A DNA stretch of 50,352 nt from Pseudomonadales bacterium (GTDB lineage: Bacteria; Pseudomonadota; Gammaproteobacteria; Pseudomonadales; Azotimanducaceae). Under the pieces are notes generated by a model. The model made no database searches, had not been told where the DNA came from, and saw only the letters and a program-made list of their open reading frames with translations. Where the stretch lies: contig JANQKS010000021.1 of assembly GCA_028281005.1 (NCBI GenBank), positions 1-50,352 of the forward strand. The letters run 5' to 3'. The position numbers were made by a program, and so were the translations under genes. Below, one piece after another: positions 41,912-50,253 of this stretch. Each line of letters begins with the position of its first letter. Position 1 is the stretch's first letter.

Positions 41912-43014
41912 CACAGACTCCCTTGCGCTTCGATGACACCCATCATGCGCTCGCGATGTAAATTCGGGGTACCCATAAACACTTCTGAGCTTTTTGCCCG
42001 CTTGTACCAAAGGTGAGTGTCCTCTTCCCAGGTAAAACCAATTCCCCCGCGCATTTGAATGGCTTCCTTCGCCGCTTTCATATAAGTATCCGACGCCATC
42101 GCCTTGACCATGCTGGCGACGTAGGGTTCACCTTCGCCGGCGTCCAAACAACGCGCCGCATGGTGGACGGCCGCGGTGGCCATCTCCACTTCCATCAACA
42201 AATCTGCGCAGCGGTGCTTCAAGCCCTGAAAAGATCCAATCGGACGGCCAAACTGATACCGCATCTTAGTGTATTCAATGGTGGAATCGAGCAGATGCCG
42301 AGCCCCACCGATCATTTCGTGGGCCAAGGCCACACAAACAAAGTCCCAGGTGGTGTTTAAGGAGTCGGCAGAAACTTCGCCAATCTGCTCAACCGCAGCC
42401 TGGGCAAATTCTACCTTCGCCAGCTTACGTGTCGGGTCCAGCGCCGGGACGGTCTCCACCGAAACACCTGAGCTGTCCCCCGGCAGACTATACAAGCCAA
42501 GACCGGCGCCATGATTCGCAATGACCAGGAGTTGAGTAGCGATGTGTGCGTCCACCACCAGCGGGGCGGTGCCGGACAAGCGGCCCTCTGCAACGGCCAA
42601 ACCAGAACCGATCTTGGCCGGCGCATCTAACGAGTCCAGCACCAAGGTGGCCAGCGTGGTACCGGCGGCAATACCCGGCAGCAGAGCATCTTTGGCGGCT
42701 TCATCAGCGTTGTGTAACAAGGCGTAGGCAGCCATCACCGCGGAGGAAAAAAAGGGTCCGCAGTATAGGTAGCGGCCCATTTCTTCGGCCGCAATACCTA
42801 ATTCGACCGGACCAAAACCAAAACCGCCATATGCTTCAGGTATGTGGGTACCCGCCAGCCCCACCTCGCTGCACAACTGCTGCCAGACGGACGCATCATA
42901 GCCGGCGTCACTCTCCATACACTGCCGTACTGCAGTCGGCTGGGATTTCTCCTGCAGAAACCGCGACACCATGGTGCGGAATTGCTCTTGATCTTCACTA
43001 AACTCTGTTTGCAT
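41911..43014 (-). CDS. Acyl-CoA dehydrogenase, small (beta-type) subunit, second pair
   Basis: A 367-residue ACAD: SEDQEQFRTMVSRFLQEKSQ, VGLAGTHIPEAYGGFGFGPV, KMRYQFGRPIGSFQGLKHRC, ADLLMEVEMATAAVHHAAR and IQMRGGIGFTWEEDTHLWYK. It lacks the EIQRN ending of the large subunit. With the overlapping 420-residue gene it forms the second alpha/beta ACAD pair of the window. It heads a three-gene operon (beta, alpha, VOC) and is divergent from the NERD gene. Confidence 0.9.
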   Translation of the reverse strand: MQTEFSEDQEQFRTMVSRFLQEKSQPTAVRQCMESDAGYDASVWQQLCSEVGLAGTHIPEAYGGFGFGPVELGIAAEEMGRYLYCGPFFSSAVMAAYALLHNADEAAKDALLPGIAAGTTLATLVLDSLDAPAKIGSGLAVAEGRLSGTAPLVVDAHIATQLLVIANHGAGLGLYSLPGDSSGVSVETVPALDPTRKLAKVEFAQAAVEQIGEVSADSLNTTWDFVCVALAHEMIGGARHLLDSTIEYTKMRYQFGRPIGSFQGLKHRCADLLMEVEMATAAVHHAARCLDAGEGEPYVASMVKAMASDTYMKAAKEAIQMRGGIGFTWEEDTHLWYKRAKSSEVFMGTPNLHRERMMGVIEAQGSL

Positions 43015-43176
43015 GCATCTCCCTACCGCAAGCGCTTGGCGCCATTAATGTGCCGCGCTTTATGTCTCTCTTTACGACTATCTTTATGTCCCGGCCAAAT
43101 GCGCAATAGCGCACGCACCGTTGAATAGTTATGCGAATAACATAGCATGAGACGAGCCGAGAAGAGGAGTTTGCGC

Positions 43177-43734
43177 ATGACAAACATAGGCATGTTTGCT
43201 GCCCTTATTGCCGCCGGCTGCGCGGTGGTGGCCAGCCTGTGGCTGCTACGTTGGTGCCGCAACCCCGAGCGCAGGCTAGAACAGGCATTTAGTACCTTTA
43301 GCTCTGCACAACTGCGTGATTTTGTGATCCCCGACGGCACCGGCGGTGAAATTCAGCTCGACTGCCTGCTACTCACACCAAGTGGCCTGGTGGTGCTAGA
43401 CATCAACGACACCCAGGGTACGGTATTTGCCGGTGAGCGCCTTGATCTGTGGAGCGCCACCAGCGCCGGCGCACGCATCACCTTCGATAATCCACTGCCG
43501 CTGTTACAAGCGCGCGTTGATGCGGTTGAGCAACTGGCGCGCGGTATCAAAGTGGAGGGCCGTATCTTGTTCACCGCGGAAACGGATTTTCCCAAGGGGC
43601 ATCCGCCTGAGGTCACCACCCTTGCCGCGCTACAGGAGGCATTGGCGCCGCATCAGCAGAATACTAAGATTGACGGCAGCCACCATCCACTTGCCGCCCA
43701 ATGGGAAAGCGTGGTCAACGCCGTCGTCAAATAA
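43177..43734 (+). CDS. NERD-domain membrane protein
   Basis: A 185-residue protein with one N-terminal membrane helix (NIGMFAALIAAGCAVVASLW) and a NERD (nuclease-related) domain: HLVL-type core EIQLDCLLLTPSGLVVLDIN, then DTQGTVFAG and LWSA. The Glu/Asp-x-Lys nuclease core is not clear (DINDTQG in place of EVKN), so nuclease activity is doubtful. GAAGAGGAG precedes ATG 43177, which is chosen over 43147. It is divergent from the ACAD pair operon. Confidence 0.7.
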   Translation: MTNIGMFAALIAAGCAVVASLWLLRWCRNPERRLEQAFSTFSSAQLRDFVIPDGTGGEIQLDCLLLTPSGLVVLDINDTQGTVFAGERLDLWSATSAGARITFDNPLPLLQARVDAVEQLARGIKVEGRILFTAETDFPKGHPPEVTTLAALQEALAPHQQNTKIDGSHHPLAAQWESVVNAVVK

Positions 43735-43815
43735 ACCCGTGTTGTCACGCACGCGCCACCCATTCGGCTTTGCTTGCAGTACCATATTCAGACCACCTCA
43801 CAGGACGCGAACAAC

Positions 43816-44900
43816 ATGCAACACGGCTTCGTGGTGCCCAACAATTTTGGTATCGCGGACCCGCGTCAGCTGGTTGAACTGGCAGTGCACGCCGAAGCCC
43901 AAGGTTACCACTCGGTATGGGTCAACCATCACGTCCTGAACGTGGGGTATGTCAAAGACCGCCTCGAACACGCGCCCTACCACGATGCGTTAGTCACCGT
44001 AAGCTGGATGGGGGCCGCCAATCTGCAGCCCGGCTGGCAGGCGGAACGGCAAAAACGTTTGGGTGAAACGTTGCTCGGCAGCGCCGTTTATCCCGAGTTT
44101 GAAGACGATGGCTGGTCCCGTTTTGCACGCAACTTGCGTACGCTGCTGGCACAGGCCGGTGACATCCCCGCCACCGAGCTTGAAGAGCTGACGCAGTTGG
44201 CCAACTATAAAATCATGGAGGAGATCCGCAGCCGTGTCAGCGACACCGTGCAAGACCCGGCCGTGGCGGAGCAGTTAAAAGCCTACTACAACCAATTCTG
44301 TAAGCGGCCAACCTGCAACGACAAATACCTGGAAACGTTTAATCGCACCAACGTCGAATTGATCGACGTCAGTGACGCCAAGGGGGTTGAGCGCATCTCA
44401 GCCCGAGGCGTGGTAGCCAACGGCAAAGAATACGAAGTCGATTGCATTGTTTACGCCAGCGGTTTCGAAATCACCAGCAGCTACCTACGCCGCATCGGCA
44501 TCCCCATTTATGGGATAAACGGCGAATCGATTTATACACACTGGGACAAGGGTATGCGCACGATGCACGGGCTGATGTCTCACGGCTTTCCAAACTTGTT
44601 TCTGTGTGGCGGCTTGTTTGTGTTTCAACTGGGCGCAAACTACTGCTACGGCGTCGATGTCCAGGCGGAACGTGGGTTGACGATCAGCTCAGCAGTGAAT
44701 CTGCCCCGGCACAGTTGATTCTGGGCGGTTCGCCGGAAAGCTGTACACCGGGTTACTACAATCAGGAAGGGACCGACGAGCGTTATCGAGATGTGCGGCT
44801 GGAATCTTATGGCAAAGGTCTAGGCGCTTACCGCCAAGTCCTCAGAGATTGGCGCAGCGCCGGGGAATCAGCCGGCTTGGAGCTCACCACTCAAACATAA
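43816..44900 (+). pseudogene. Chimera: LLM N-terminus fused to Baeyer-Villiger monooxygenase middle and tail
   Basis: The first 68 residues are the start of an LLM protein (MQHGFVVPNNFGIADPRQLV, then LVTVSWMGAA). At about 44022 they join in frame to the C-terminal half of a flavin-dependent BVMO: NLQPGWQAERQKRLG, RVSDTVQDPAVAEQLKAYYN, QFCKRPTCNDKYLETFNRTN and DCIVYASGFEITSSYLRRIG. The frame stops at 44718, but the true BVMO ending continues in another frame to 44900 (CTPGYYNQEGTDERYRDVRL). The BVMO FAD-binding GxGxxG and FxGxxxHxxxWP motifs are absent. Non-functional as an oxygenase; deletion of an LLM 3' part and BVMO 5' part would explain it. Confidence 0.75.
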
Positions 44901-45028
44901 GCCGGCCAGCGCCCACGCGGCACAAGCGACTAAAATGGGAGACGGCGCACGTTTTCGGCATAACCCCTCTGGCTAAATGAGCAAACCTAGGAAAAGTTGA
45001 CGCTCAATAGTCAAAGGGGATACGCATC

Positions 45029-45991
45029 GTGACCCGCATGCGCAATCTTGGCGCCCGTGCCCGTAGCGCCACATTGATGGCCGCACTCACCTTCACGTTA
45101 AGTGCCTGCGGTGGTGGTGGTGGTTCTTCCAGCACCGCGGTGGACAGCGCCAGCAGCGGTGGTTCGGGCAGCGGCGGAACACCCTCGCCCAGTCCTGGCC
45201 CTGACACGCAAGCCCCCGTGATCAGCTCACACACACCTACCGAAGATGCAACGGGTGTTGCCGTGACTGCGGCCATAGAAGTGCAGTTTGACGAAACGCT
45301 GGCTGCCGCGAGCGTCAATGCGGACAGCATCATCTTGAGCTTAAACGCGGTACCGTTGGCGGGTGATGTTTCATATGACGCGGCCAGCCGTCTGCTGCGC
45401 TTCGAGCCCCGCGATGAGCTAGTGCCCGACACGGTCTACAGTGTGGAGGTGGCCACCACCTTGGCAGACAGCGCCGGTAACCTCTTCCTCGGCGCCACTT
45501 GGTTTTTCACCACCGGTGATGGCTTCAACCTCGGCGCCACCACGCAGACCACCATCGATCAGTGTATGCAAGACAGTGACAAACAGATGCTGACTTTGGT
45601 GAACAATTCCCGCGCCAGCGCCACTACCTGCGGCGCTGACACCCTTGCTGCAGTACCGGCTTTGTCGTGGCATTGTTTGTTGGAAGACGCGGCCCAAGAC
45701 CACTCGGAATCCATGGCGGACAATGACTTTCATGAACACATCAGCCCCATAGACGGCAGCAACCCAGGCGATCGCATTGCAGCGACGGGTTATACGGCCA
45801 GAGCATGGGGAGAGAACATCGCCGCGGGTTATGCCGACACCGAAACGGTGGTACAAGCCTGGCTGGACAGCGAAGGTCATTGCCGTAATATCATGAGCGC
45901 TTCCTTTACCCAGATGGGATCAGGCGTTGCTGAAAATCCGGCCTCCACATACCGTATTTATTGGACACAAAAATTCGCCGCACCCCGGTGA
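45029..45991 (+). CDS. CAP-domain lipoprotein with Ig-like domain
   Basis: A 320-residue exported lipoprotein. Lipobox TLSACGGGGGSSS, then a Ser/Gly/Pro-rich linker. A bacterial Ig-like (Big_5 type) domain covers about residues 60-165 (APVISSHTPTEDATGVAVTA, then VYSVEVATTLADSAGNLFLG). A CAP/SCP domain follows (about 180-320): LLEDAAQDHSESMADNDFHE, RAWGENIAAGYADTETVVQA and WLDSEGHCRNIMSASFTQMG. GTG 45029 has AAAGGGG eight bases upstream and is used; ATG 45038 is the alternative. Probably on the outer-membrane surface or periplasm; role unknown. Confidence 0.87.
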   Translation: MTRMRNLGARARSATLMAALTFTLSACGGGGGSSSTAVDSASSGGSGSGGTPSPSPGPDTQAPVISSHTPTEDATGVAVTAAIEVQFDETLAAASVNADSIILSLNAVPLAGDVSYDAASRLLRFEPRDELVPDTVYSVEVATTLADSAGNLFLGATWFFTTGDGFNLGATTQTTIDQCMQDSDKQMLTLVNNSRASATTCGADTLAAVPALSWHCLLEDAAQDHSESMADNDFHEHISPIDGSNPGDRIAATGYTARAWGENIAAGYADTETVVQAWLDSEGHCRNIMSASFTQMGSGVAENPASTYRIYWTQKFAAPR

Positions 45992-46009
45992 TGTAAACAC
46001 TTTCTCCGA

Positions 46010-46205
46010 AGCTACAGCCAGCTTTTGTTAATTGCCGGCAACGAAACCACCACCAATCTGTTGAGCAACCTGCTCAACTACGCCGCAGACCACGGATAAT
46101 TGTGGCAGACCTTACGTACGCACCCCGACAAAATTGATGCGGCCATCACACCTTCGGCCATGGCATCCATTTTTGCATCGGCGCACCCTTGGCGCGGCTT
46201 TCACC
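46010..46205 (+). pseudogene. Cytochrome P450 stub (I-helix and heme loop only)
   Basis: SQLLLIAGNETTTNLLSNLL is a P450 I-helix. After a stop codon at the end of ADHG it reads LWQTLRTHPDKIDAAI. Then, in a shifted frame, comes TFGHGIHFCIGAPLARL, the heme-ligand loop. About 100 residues between, with the ExxR helix, and the whole N-terminal half are missing. It is a different sequence from the intact P450 at 13394 (HGIHFCIG versus KGVHHCLG), so it is the remains of a second enzyme. Confidence 0.75.
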
Positions 46206-46230
46206 ACCCTTGGCTAGAGTTACAGCCCGC

Positions 46231-47601
46231 CTAAGGTGCGTTCACCGGCTTGTCCGTAGCCAACGTCCATTGCCCCGCTTCCCGTTCCGCGTGACGGTAG
46301 GCTGGCATGCAGTAGAAAAATAGAAAGGCCGCAATGGGATAAAACAGCCCGTTGATGGACGCGATGGAGTAGTGCAGCAAACTGTCGTCCTGGTAGACAA
46401 AGTCCGTAAAGGCCGCCAGTACGCTGGCCCCAACGGCTAACCCAAGCATGTTGGTCACGAAGATATACACAGCCGTAATTTGCCCGCGCATCTGATTCGG
46501 TGTAATCACCACCATGGCTATGGCCAGCACACCTATGTAGGAGGCGCTCAAAAACTCCGCCGGCCACAACAACAGCAAGGTCCATTGAGCGTTGCCCGCA
46601 AGGGGTGCGGCAACCGACGGCACGATGGTCAATATAGAGGTCAAAAAGATGGTGCGCACATAGGCATCCTGATGACCTCGCCGGCTGAATTGATTGGCAA
46701 TCCAGGCACCAAACAACACACCCAGGCTACCGGCGGTGATCACGATGGTGCCGTAGGAGGTGCCCGCTTCGCTCTTCGACAACCCATAGTTGCGGAACAA
46801 AAACTCCGGATACCAAGCGGCATTACCATACCCTGCCATGGCCATCATCGAAGACCCTAAAAACAAGGATACGTACACACGTTTACGCTGCCACATAAAG
46901 CTCGCCACAGTGGCCACCGGCAACTGCGTTGAGGTGCTGCCATCGGCATTGGCAGCCAGCGCTTTGCGCGTCGGCTCTCGCACCGTGAGCAGCAGCAATG
47001 CCAACAACACCCCCGGCGCTCCCACCGTAATGATAGTGGCTTGCCACGCCGCAATTTCACCGACCCACGGTAAAACTAAGGTGCCCATACCAGCATAGAA
47101 GTCATACAGGACGCCGCCGATGACCAGAGCTAAGCCGGCGCCGATCTTTACCCCCAACTTGTAAAACGACATGGCATAACCCGCGTGTTGGGGCCGAAAA
47201 CTATCGAGAATCAGCGAATAGGCAGCCGGTGATAACCCGGCCTCTCCCACCCCGACCCCCATACGGGCGACAAACATCTGCCCGTAACTGCGGCTGAGCC
47301 CGCAGGCGACGGTCATCACACTCCAGAACAGCACAGAGCCGGAAATGATCAGGCGACGGGAATAGCGATCAGCCATACGCCCAAGCGGCAGCCCGGCAAA
47401 GGTGTAAAGTATGGCAAAGGCCGCACCCTGCAGCAGACTGAATTCAAAATCAGAGATACCGAAGTCTTCGCGGATGGGACCCACCAGCAAAGACAAAATT
47501 TGCCGGTCAACGAAAGAAAAAATGTAGGCAACAAACAACAGGGCTAGGGCATAACTTGCCGCGCCTAGCCCTGGATAATCATCCTGCTCAGCCGTTGTCA
47601 A
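46231..47601 (-). CDS. MFS transporter, spinster-like
   Basis: A 456-residue major facilitator with 12 predicted membrane helices. N-terminus: ALLFVAYIFSFVDRQILSLL, then the loop 2-3 motif GLPLGRMADRYSRRLI and VGVGEAGLSPAAYSLILDSF of helix 4-5, all typical of the spinster-like group common in catabolic clusters. The longest frame starts at a TTG (47601) with no strong ribosome site, so the exact start is uncertain. It lies 39 bp downstream of the second TonB receptor on the same strand; together they could move one substrate across both membranes. Confidence 0.88.
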   Translation of the reverse strand: MTTAEQDDYPGLGAASYALALLFVAYIFSFVDRQILSLLVGPIREDFGISDFEFSLLQGAAFAILYTFAGLPLGRMADRYSRRLIISGSVLFWSVMTVACGLSRSYGQMFVARMGVGVGEAGLSPAAYSLILDSFRPQHAGYAMSFYKLGVKIGAGLALVIGGVLYDFYAGMGTLVLPWVGEIAAWQATIITVGAPGVLLALLLLTVREPTRKALAANADGSTSTQLPVATVASFMWQRKRVYVSLFLGSSMMAMAGYGNAAWYPEFLFRNYGLSKSEAGTSYGTIVITAGSLGVLFGAWIANQFSRRGHQDAYVRTIFLTSILTIVPSVAAPLAGNAQWTLLLLWPAEFLSASYIGVLAIAMVVITPNQMRGQITAVYIFVTNMLGLAVGASVLAAFTDFVYQDDSLLHYSIASINGLFYPIAAFLFFYCMPAYRHAEREAGQWTLATDKPVNAP

Positions 47602-47640
47602 CTAGAGGTAGTCCGCCGACTGGGCAAGATCAATGTACAA

Positions 47641-49941
47641 TCAAAACAGATTGTAAGTTAACTCCACACCGTAGCGGGCTGGTTTCGCCAACGGGGCAAA
47701 GGTGCCGCCGCCAAAGAAAGATAGTGTGCTCCAAGTAGTCTCACCACCCCAATACACTTCGTTGGTCACGTTTTTACCGTAGATTCCAATCTCCCACTTG
47801 CCGTCATTGGAATAAAAATCGATGCCAACATTGATGATGTCTTGCTCGGGCAAAATGCCTTCGTTGTCATCGTCAAAGAAGGCTTCGTCCCGGTGAGAGT
47901 AGGTGATGCGAGATACCATGGACCAATCCCCCAGTTGCAGGTCGTGCACTAACCCGAAGGAGTAACTCCATTCCGGCGCACGAGCGATCTCCAACCCCTC
48001 ATCAACACTGTTTGGAATCTCGCCGCCGACGCCGTTTATGTCAAAGGACACATCCGTATACTCAGTATCGATATAGCCGACGTTGGCCGTCAGCACCAAA
48101 CTTTCCGTCAGGCTGAACACACCATCCAGTTCTAACCCCCAAGTCTCGGTATCCCCGGCATTCTTAATGACTTGCGCACCGCCGGTAGGATTGGGATCGT
48201 TGCGCAGTACAACTCGCTGCACATCTTCACCCTCTGTGAAGAAGACCGCGCCGTTGACGCGACCGCCGTCAAACTCGGTCTTGAAGCCGACTTCAAAACT
48301 ATCAAAGCGCTCTTCGTCGTACGGTCCAGGCCCATTGTTGACGGTGTCAGCGGCGGTGTTTCTCAAATTATAACCGCCAGAGCGATGACCCACACTCCAG
48401 TGGCCGTACATCATGACGCGATCATTCATCCGATAAGTCAAACCCACTTTCGGCGAGATGCTGTCCCACTCGTCTTCACTGGTGAAGTCAAAGTCGCAAG
48501 TTCCTACGTCAACCCGACAAGGGCTATTTTGGTTCAGAGAAAGCGAAGCGACATCCGCCTCCTTTTCCTCTTCTGTGTAGCGCAGACCTGCTGAGAAACT
48601 CCACTGCTCATTGAAATCGTAATCCACCGAAGCAAACACACCGAGCGACTCCACTTCATAATCACCACCGCCATCTTGAGTCAGAGCGTTACCCAGCAAG
48701 CGCCGCCGCTCATGTAACAAGATCTCGTTATCAAAGTAGAAGATACCGGTGGTAAGGTTAATTCGATTATCGATTAACACGTTGTAGCGTAATTCATTGC
48801 TGATCTGCTCGGCTTCGCTCCATTCTTCAGCATGAAACAACCACACGGGCTGGGCGTCGATATCGGCCCGGTTGAAGATCTCCTGATCGCGCCAGCCAAA
48901 TATGTTGGTGATGGTGCCGTTTTCACCAACCGTCCAATTTGCCTCTAGTGAGAAGCGGTGTTTCTCAAGCGTTTGTTTACCTTCTTCATCGATAGACAAG
49001 CTGAAGTCATCGTCATCGTGATCAACGGGAACCCCCGGCCCACAGACCTTGTTCGTAATGGTCCAACCGGGAGAAGCACATCCGCCGCTCGGTAAATGAG
49101 ATTGCGCCGCCGTACCATCACCGTCGGTATCTAAATACTCGTACCGTGCGACAAACTCCAAGTCTTCCGTGGGGTTCCAAACCACTACCGGGCGAATCAT
49201 CAACTGCTCAAGTGTGTTGACCTTATTCCCGGTAAAAGAATTGGTGTGCGAACCATCGTCGTCATTGAAATAGACCGTAAGTCCCGCAGCCAGTTGATCC
49301 GTGATCGGCCCTGAAACCCTGGCGCTGTAGTACATGTTGGTACCACCTTCGTCGCTATTCTCATAGGCGGTGCGAAACCTAGCCTGAAACTCATCGCCGG
49401 GCTTTTTAGTATTGATCAGCACCGCGCCACCAACCACATTGCGGCCGAACAGCACCCCCTGGGGCCCGCGCAACACTTCAATACTCTCGAGATCGGGTAT
49501 GTCGAACAAAATGCCTGTATTGACGCCCATATAGACCCCGTCAACAAACACTCCTACGGTCGGATCTACCGAGAGGATTGAGGCATTGATCCCCAATCCC
49601 CTCATTGAAAAGTTAGCCACCCCTCGCGTCGTGCCGACATCATCCAGCGATACATTGGGCATAGTGAAAGAGATATCTTCTAGCTCCCTGACCTTCAACG
49701 CTTCCAGCTGATCTGAATTAAAGGCGGTAATGGCAATGGGCACGTCCTGCTGCTGCTCATCCCGCTTGCGCGCCGTCACCACCACTTCTTCGATCAGCGC
49801 GCTGGTGGCACGCTGGGGCCGCTGATCTTCCTGAGCCTGGGTTGGCACTGCATAAACCACCAAGCTAAAAAGCAAAGCGGTCAACACGACGGCTACGGTA
49901 GGCCGCGCTTCATCAAACACTCCGGTTTTAAACACTTCCAT
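47641..49941 (-). CDS. TonB-dependent receptor
   Basis: A 766-residue outer-membrane receptor. Signal peptide in residues 1-36 (TVAVVLTALLFSLVVYAVPT, cleavage near AQAQ), TonB box IEEVVVTARKRDEQ, plug with LESIEVLRGPQGVLFGRNVV, and a beta-barrel ending in Phe (YGVELTYNLF). The size is usual for the family. The frame runs up to 50211, but ATG 49941 opens the signal peptide and has AAAGGAG upstream. It resembles the receptors of sphingomonad-type degraders rather than siderophore receptors (inference). The MFS gene follows. Confidence 0.93.
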   Translation of the reverse strand: MEVFKTGVFDEARPTVAVVLTALLFSLVVYAVPTQAQEDQRPQRATSALIEEVVVTARKRDEQQQDVPIAITAFNSDQLEALKVRELEDISFTMPNVSLDDVGTTRGVANFSMRGLGINASILSVDPTVGVFVDGVYMGVNTGILFDIPDLESIEVLRGPQGVLFGRNVVGGAVLINTKKPGDEFQARFRTAYENSDEGGTNMYYSARVSGPITDQLAAGLTVYFNDDDGSHTNSFTGNKVNTLEQLMIRPVVVWNPTEDLEFVARYEYLDTDGDGTAAQSHLPSGGCASPGWTITNKVCGPGVPVDHDDDDFSLSIDEEGKQTLEKHRFSLEANWTVGENGTITNIFGWRDQEIFNRADIDAQPVWLFHAEEWSEAEQISNELRYNVLIDNRINLTTGIFYFDNEILLHERRRLLGNALTQDGGGDYEVESLGVFASVDYDFNEQWSFSAGLRYTEEEKEADVASLSLNQNSPCRVDVGTCDFDFTSEDEWDSISPKVGLTYRMNDRVMMYGHWSVGHRSGGYNLRNTAADTVNNGPGPYDEERFDSFEVGFKTEFDGGRVNGAVFFTEGEDVQRVVLRNDPNPTGGAQVIKNAGDTETWGLELDGVFSLTESLVLTANVGYIDTEYTDVSFDINGVGGEIPNSVDEGLEIARAPEWSYSFGLVHDLQLGDWSMVSRITYSHRDEAFFDDDNEGILPEQDIINVGIDFYSNDGKWEIGIYGKNVTNEVYWGGETTWSTLSFFGGGTFAPLAKPARYGVELTYNLF

Positions 49942-49960
49942 CCAATGAACTCCTTTCCAT

Positions 49961-49976
49961 TCTACTGTGTTGTAGA
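49961..49976. promoter_or_regulatory. Inverted repeat in the leader of the second TonB receptor
   Basis: TCTAC-TGTGTT-GTAGA, 20-35 bp upstream of the receptor ATG and overlapping the region just before its ribosome site. A possible operator or leader hairpin. The rest of 49942-50253 shows no gene. Confidence 0.35.
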
Positions 49977-50037
49977 TGCTCTCCACGTTTGCCACCTTGC
50001 TTTTCAACTTCCCTCGCGACTCCTGCCTTCGAGGGAG

Positions 50038-50075
50038 AAAGTGACCGCCCAGGCGGCGGTGACGGTTACTTTTTG
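50038..50075. terminator. GC-rich hairpin with T-run upstream of the TonB receptor
   Basis: AAAGTGACCGCC (from 50038) can pair with GGCGGT and GGTTACTTT elements at 50053-50072, followed by TTTTT on the plus strand. It looks like a terminator for plus-strand transcription, or a structured leader of the receptor mRNA. Several pairings are possible. Confidence 0.3.
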
Positions 50076-50253
50076 ATCCGCTTAAAAGAAAAGCGCCTTG
50101 CGTATAACAAAGACAAAACTGGTGAAAAAGAAAAGAAATGTGCTGCTGCTTAACCCAGCACTCAACTCTGCCGTCATTGGCCTCTCCCAGATCCACGACC
50201 GACAAACTCACGCTCAGTTTGTACGCGGTTTAATTAGGGATTGCAACCCTGAT

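Noticed and set aside
44442-44900. Separate gene for the 152-residue frame at 44442-44900
   Set aside because: Only its last 50 residues look real, and they are the BVMO C-terminus after a frameshift; the start lies inside the chimera.
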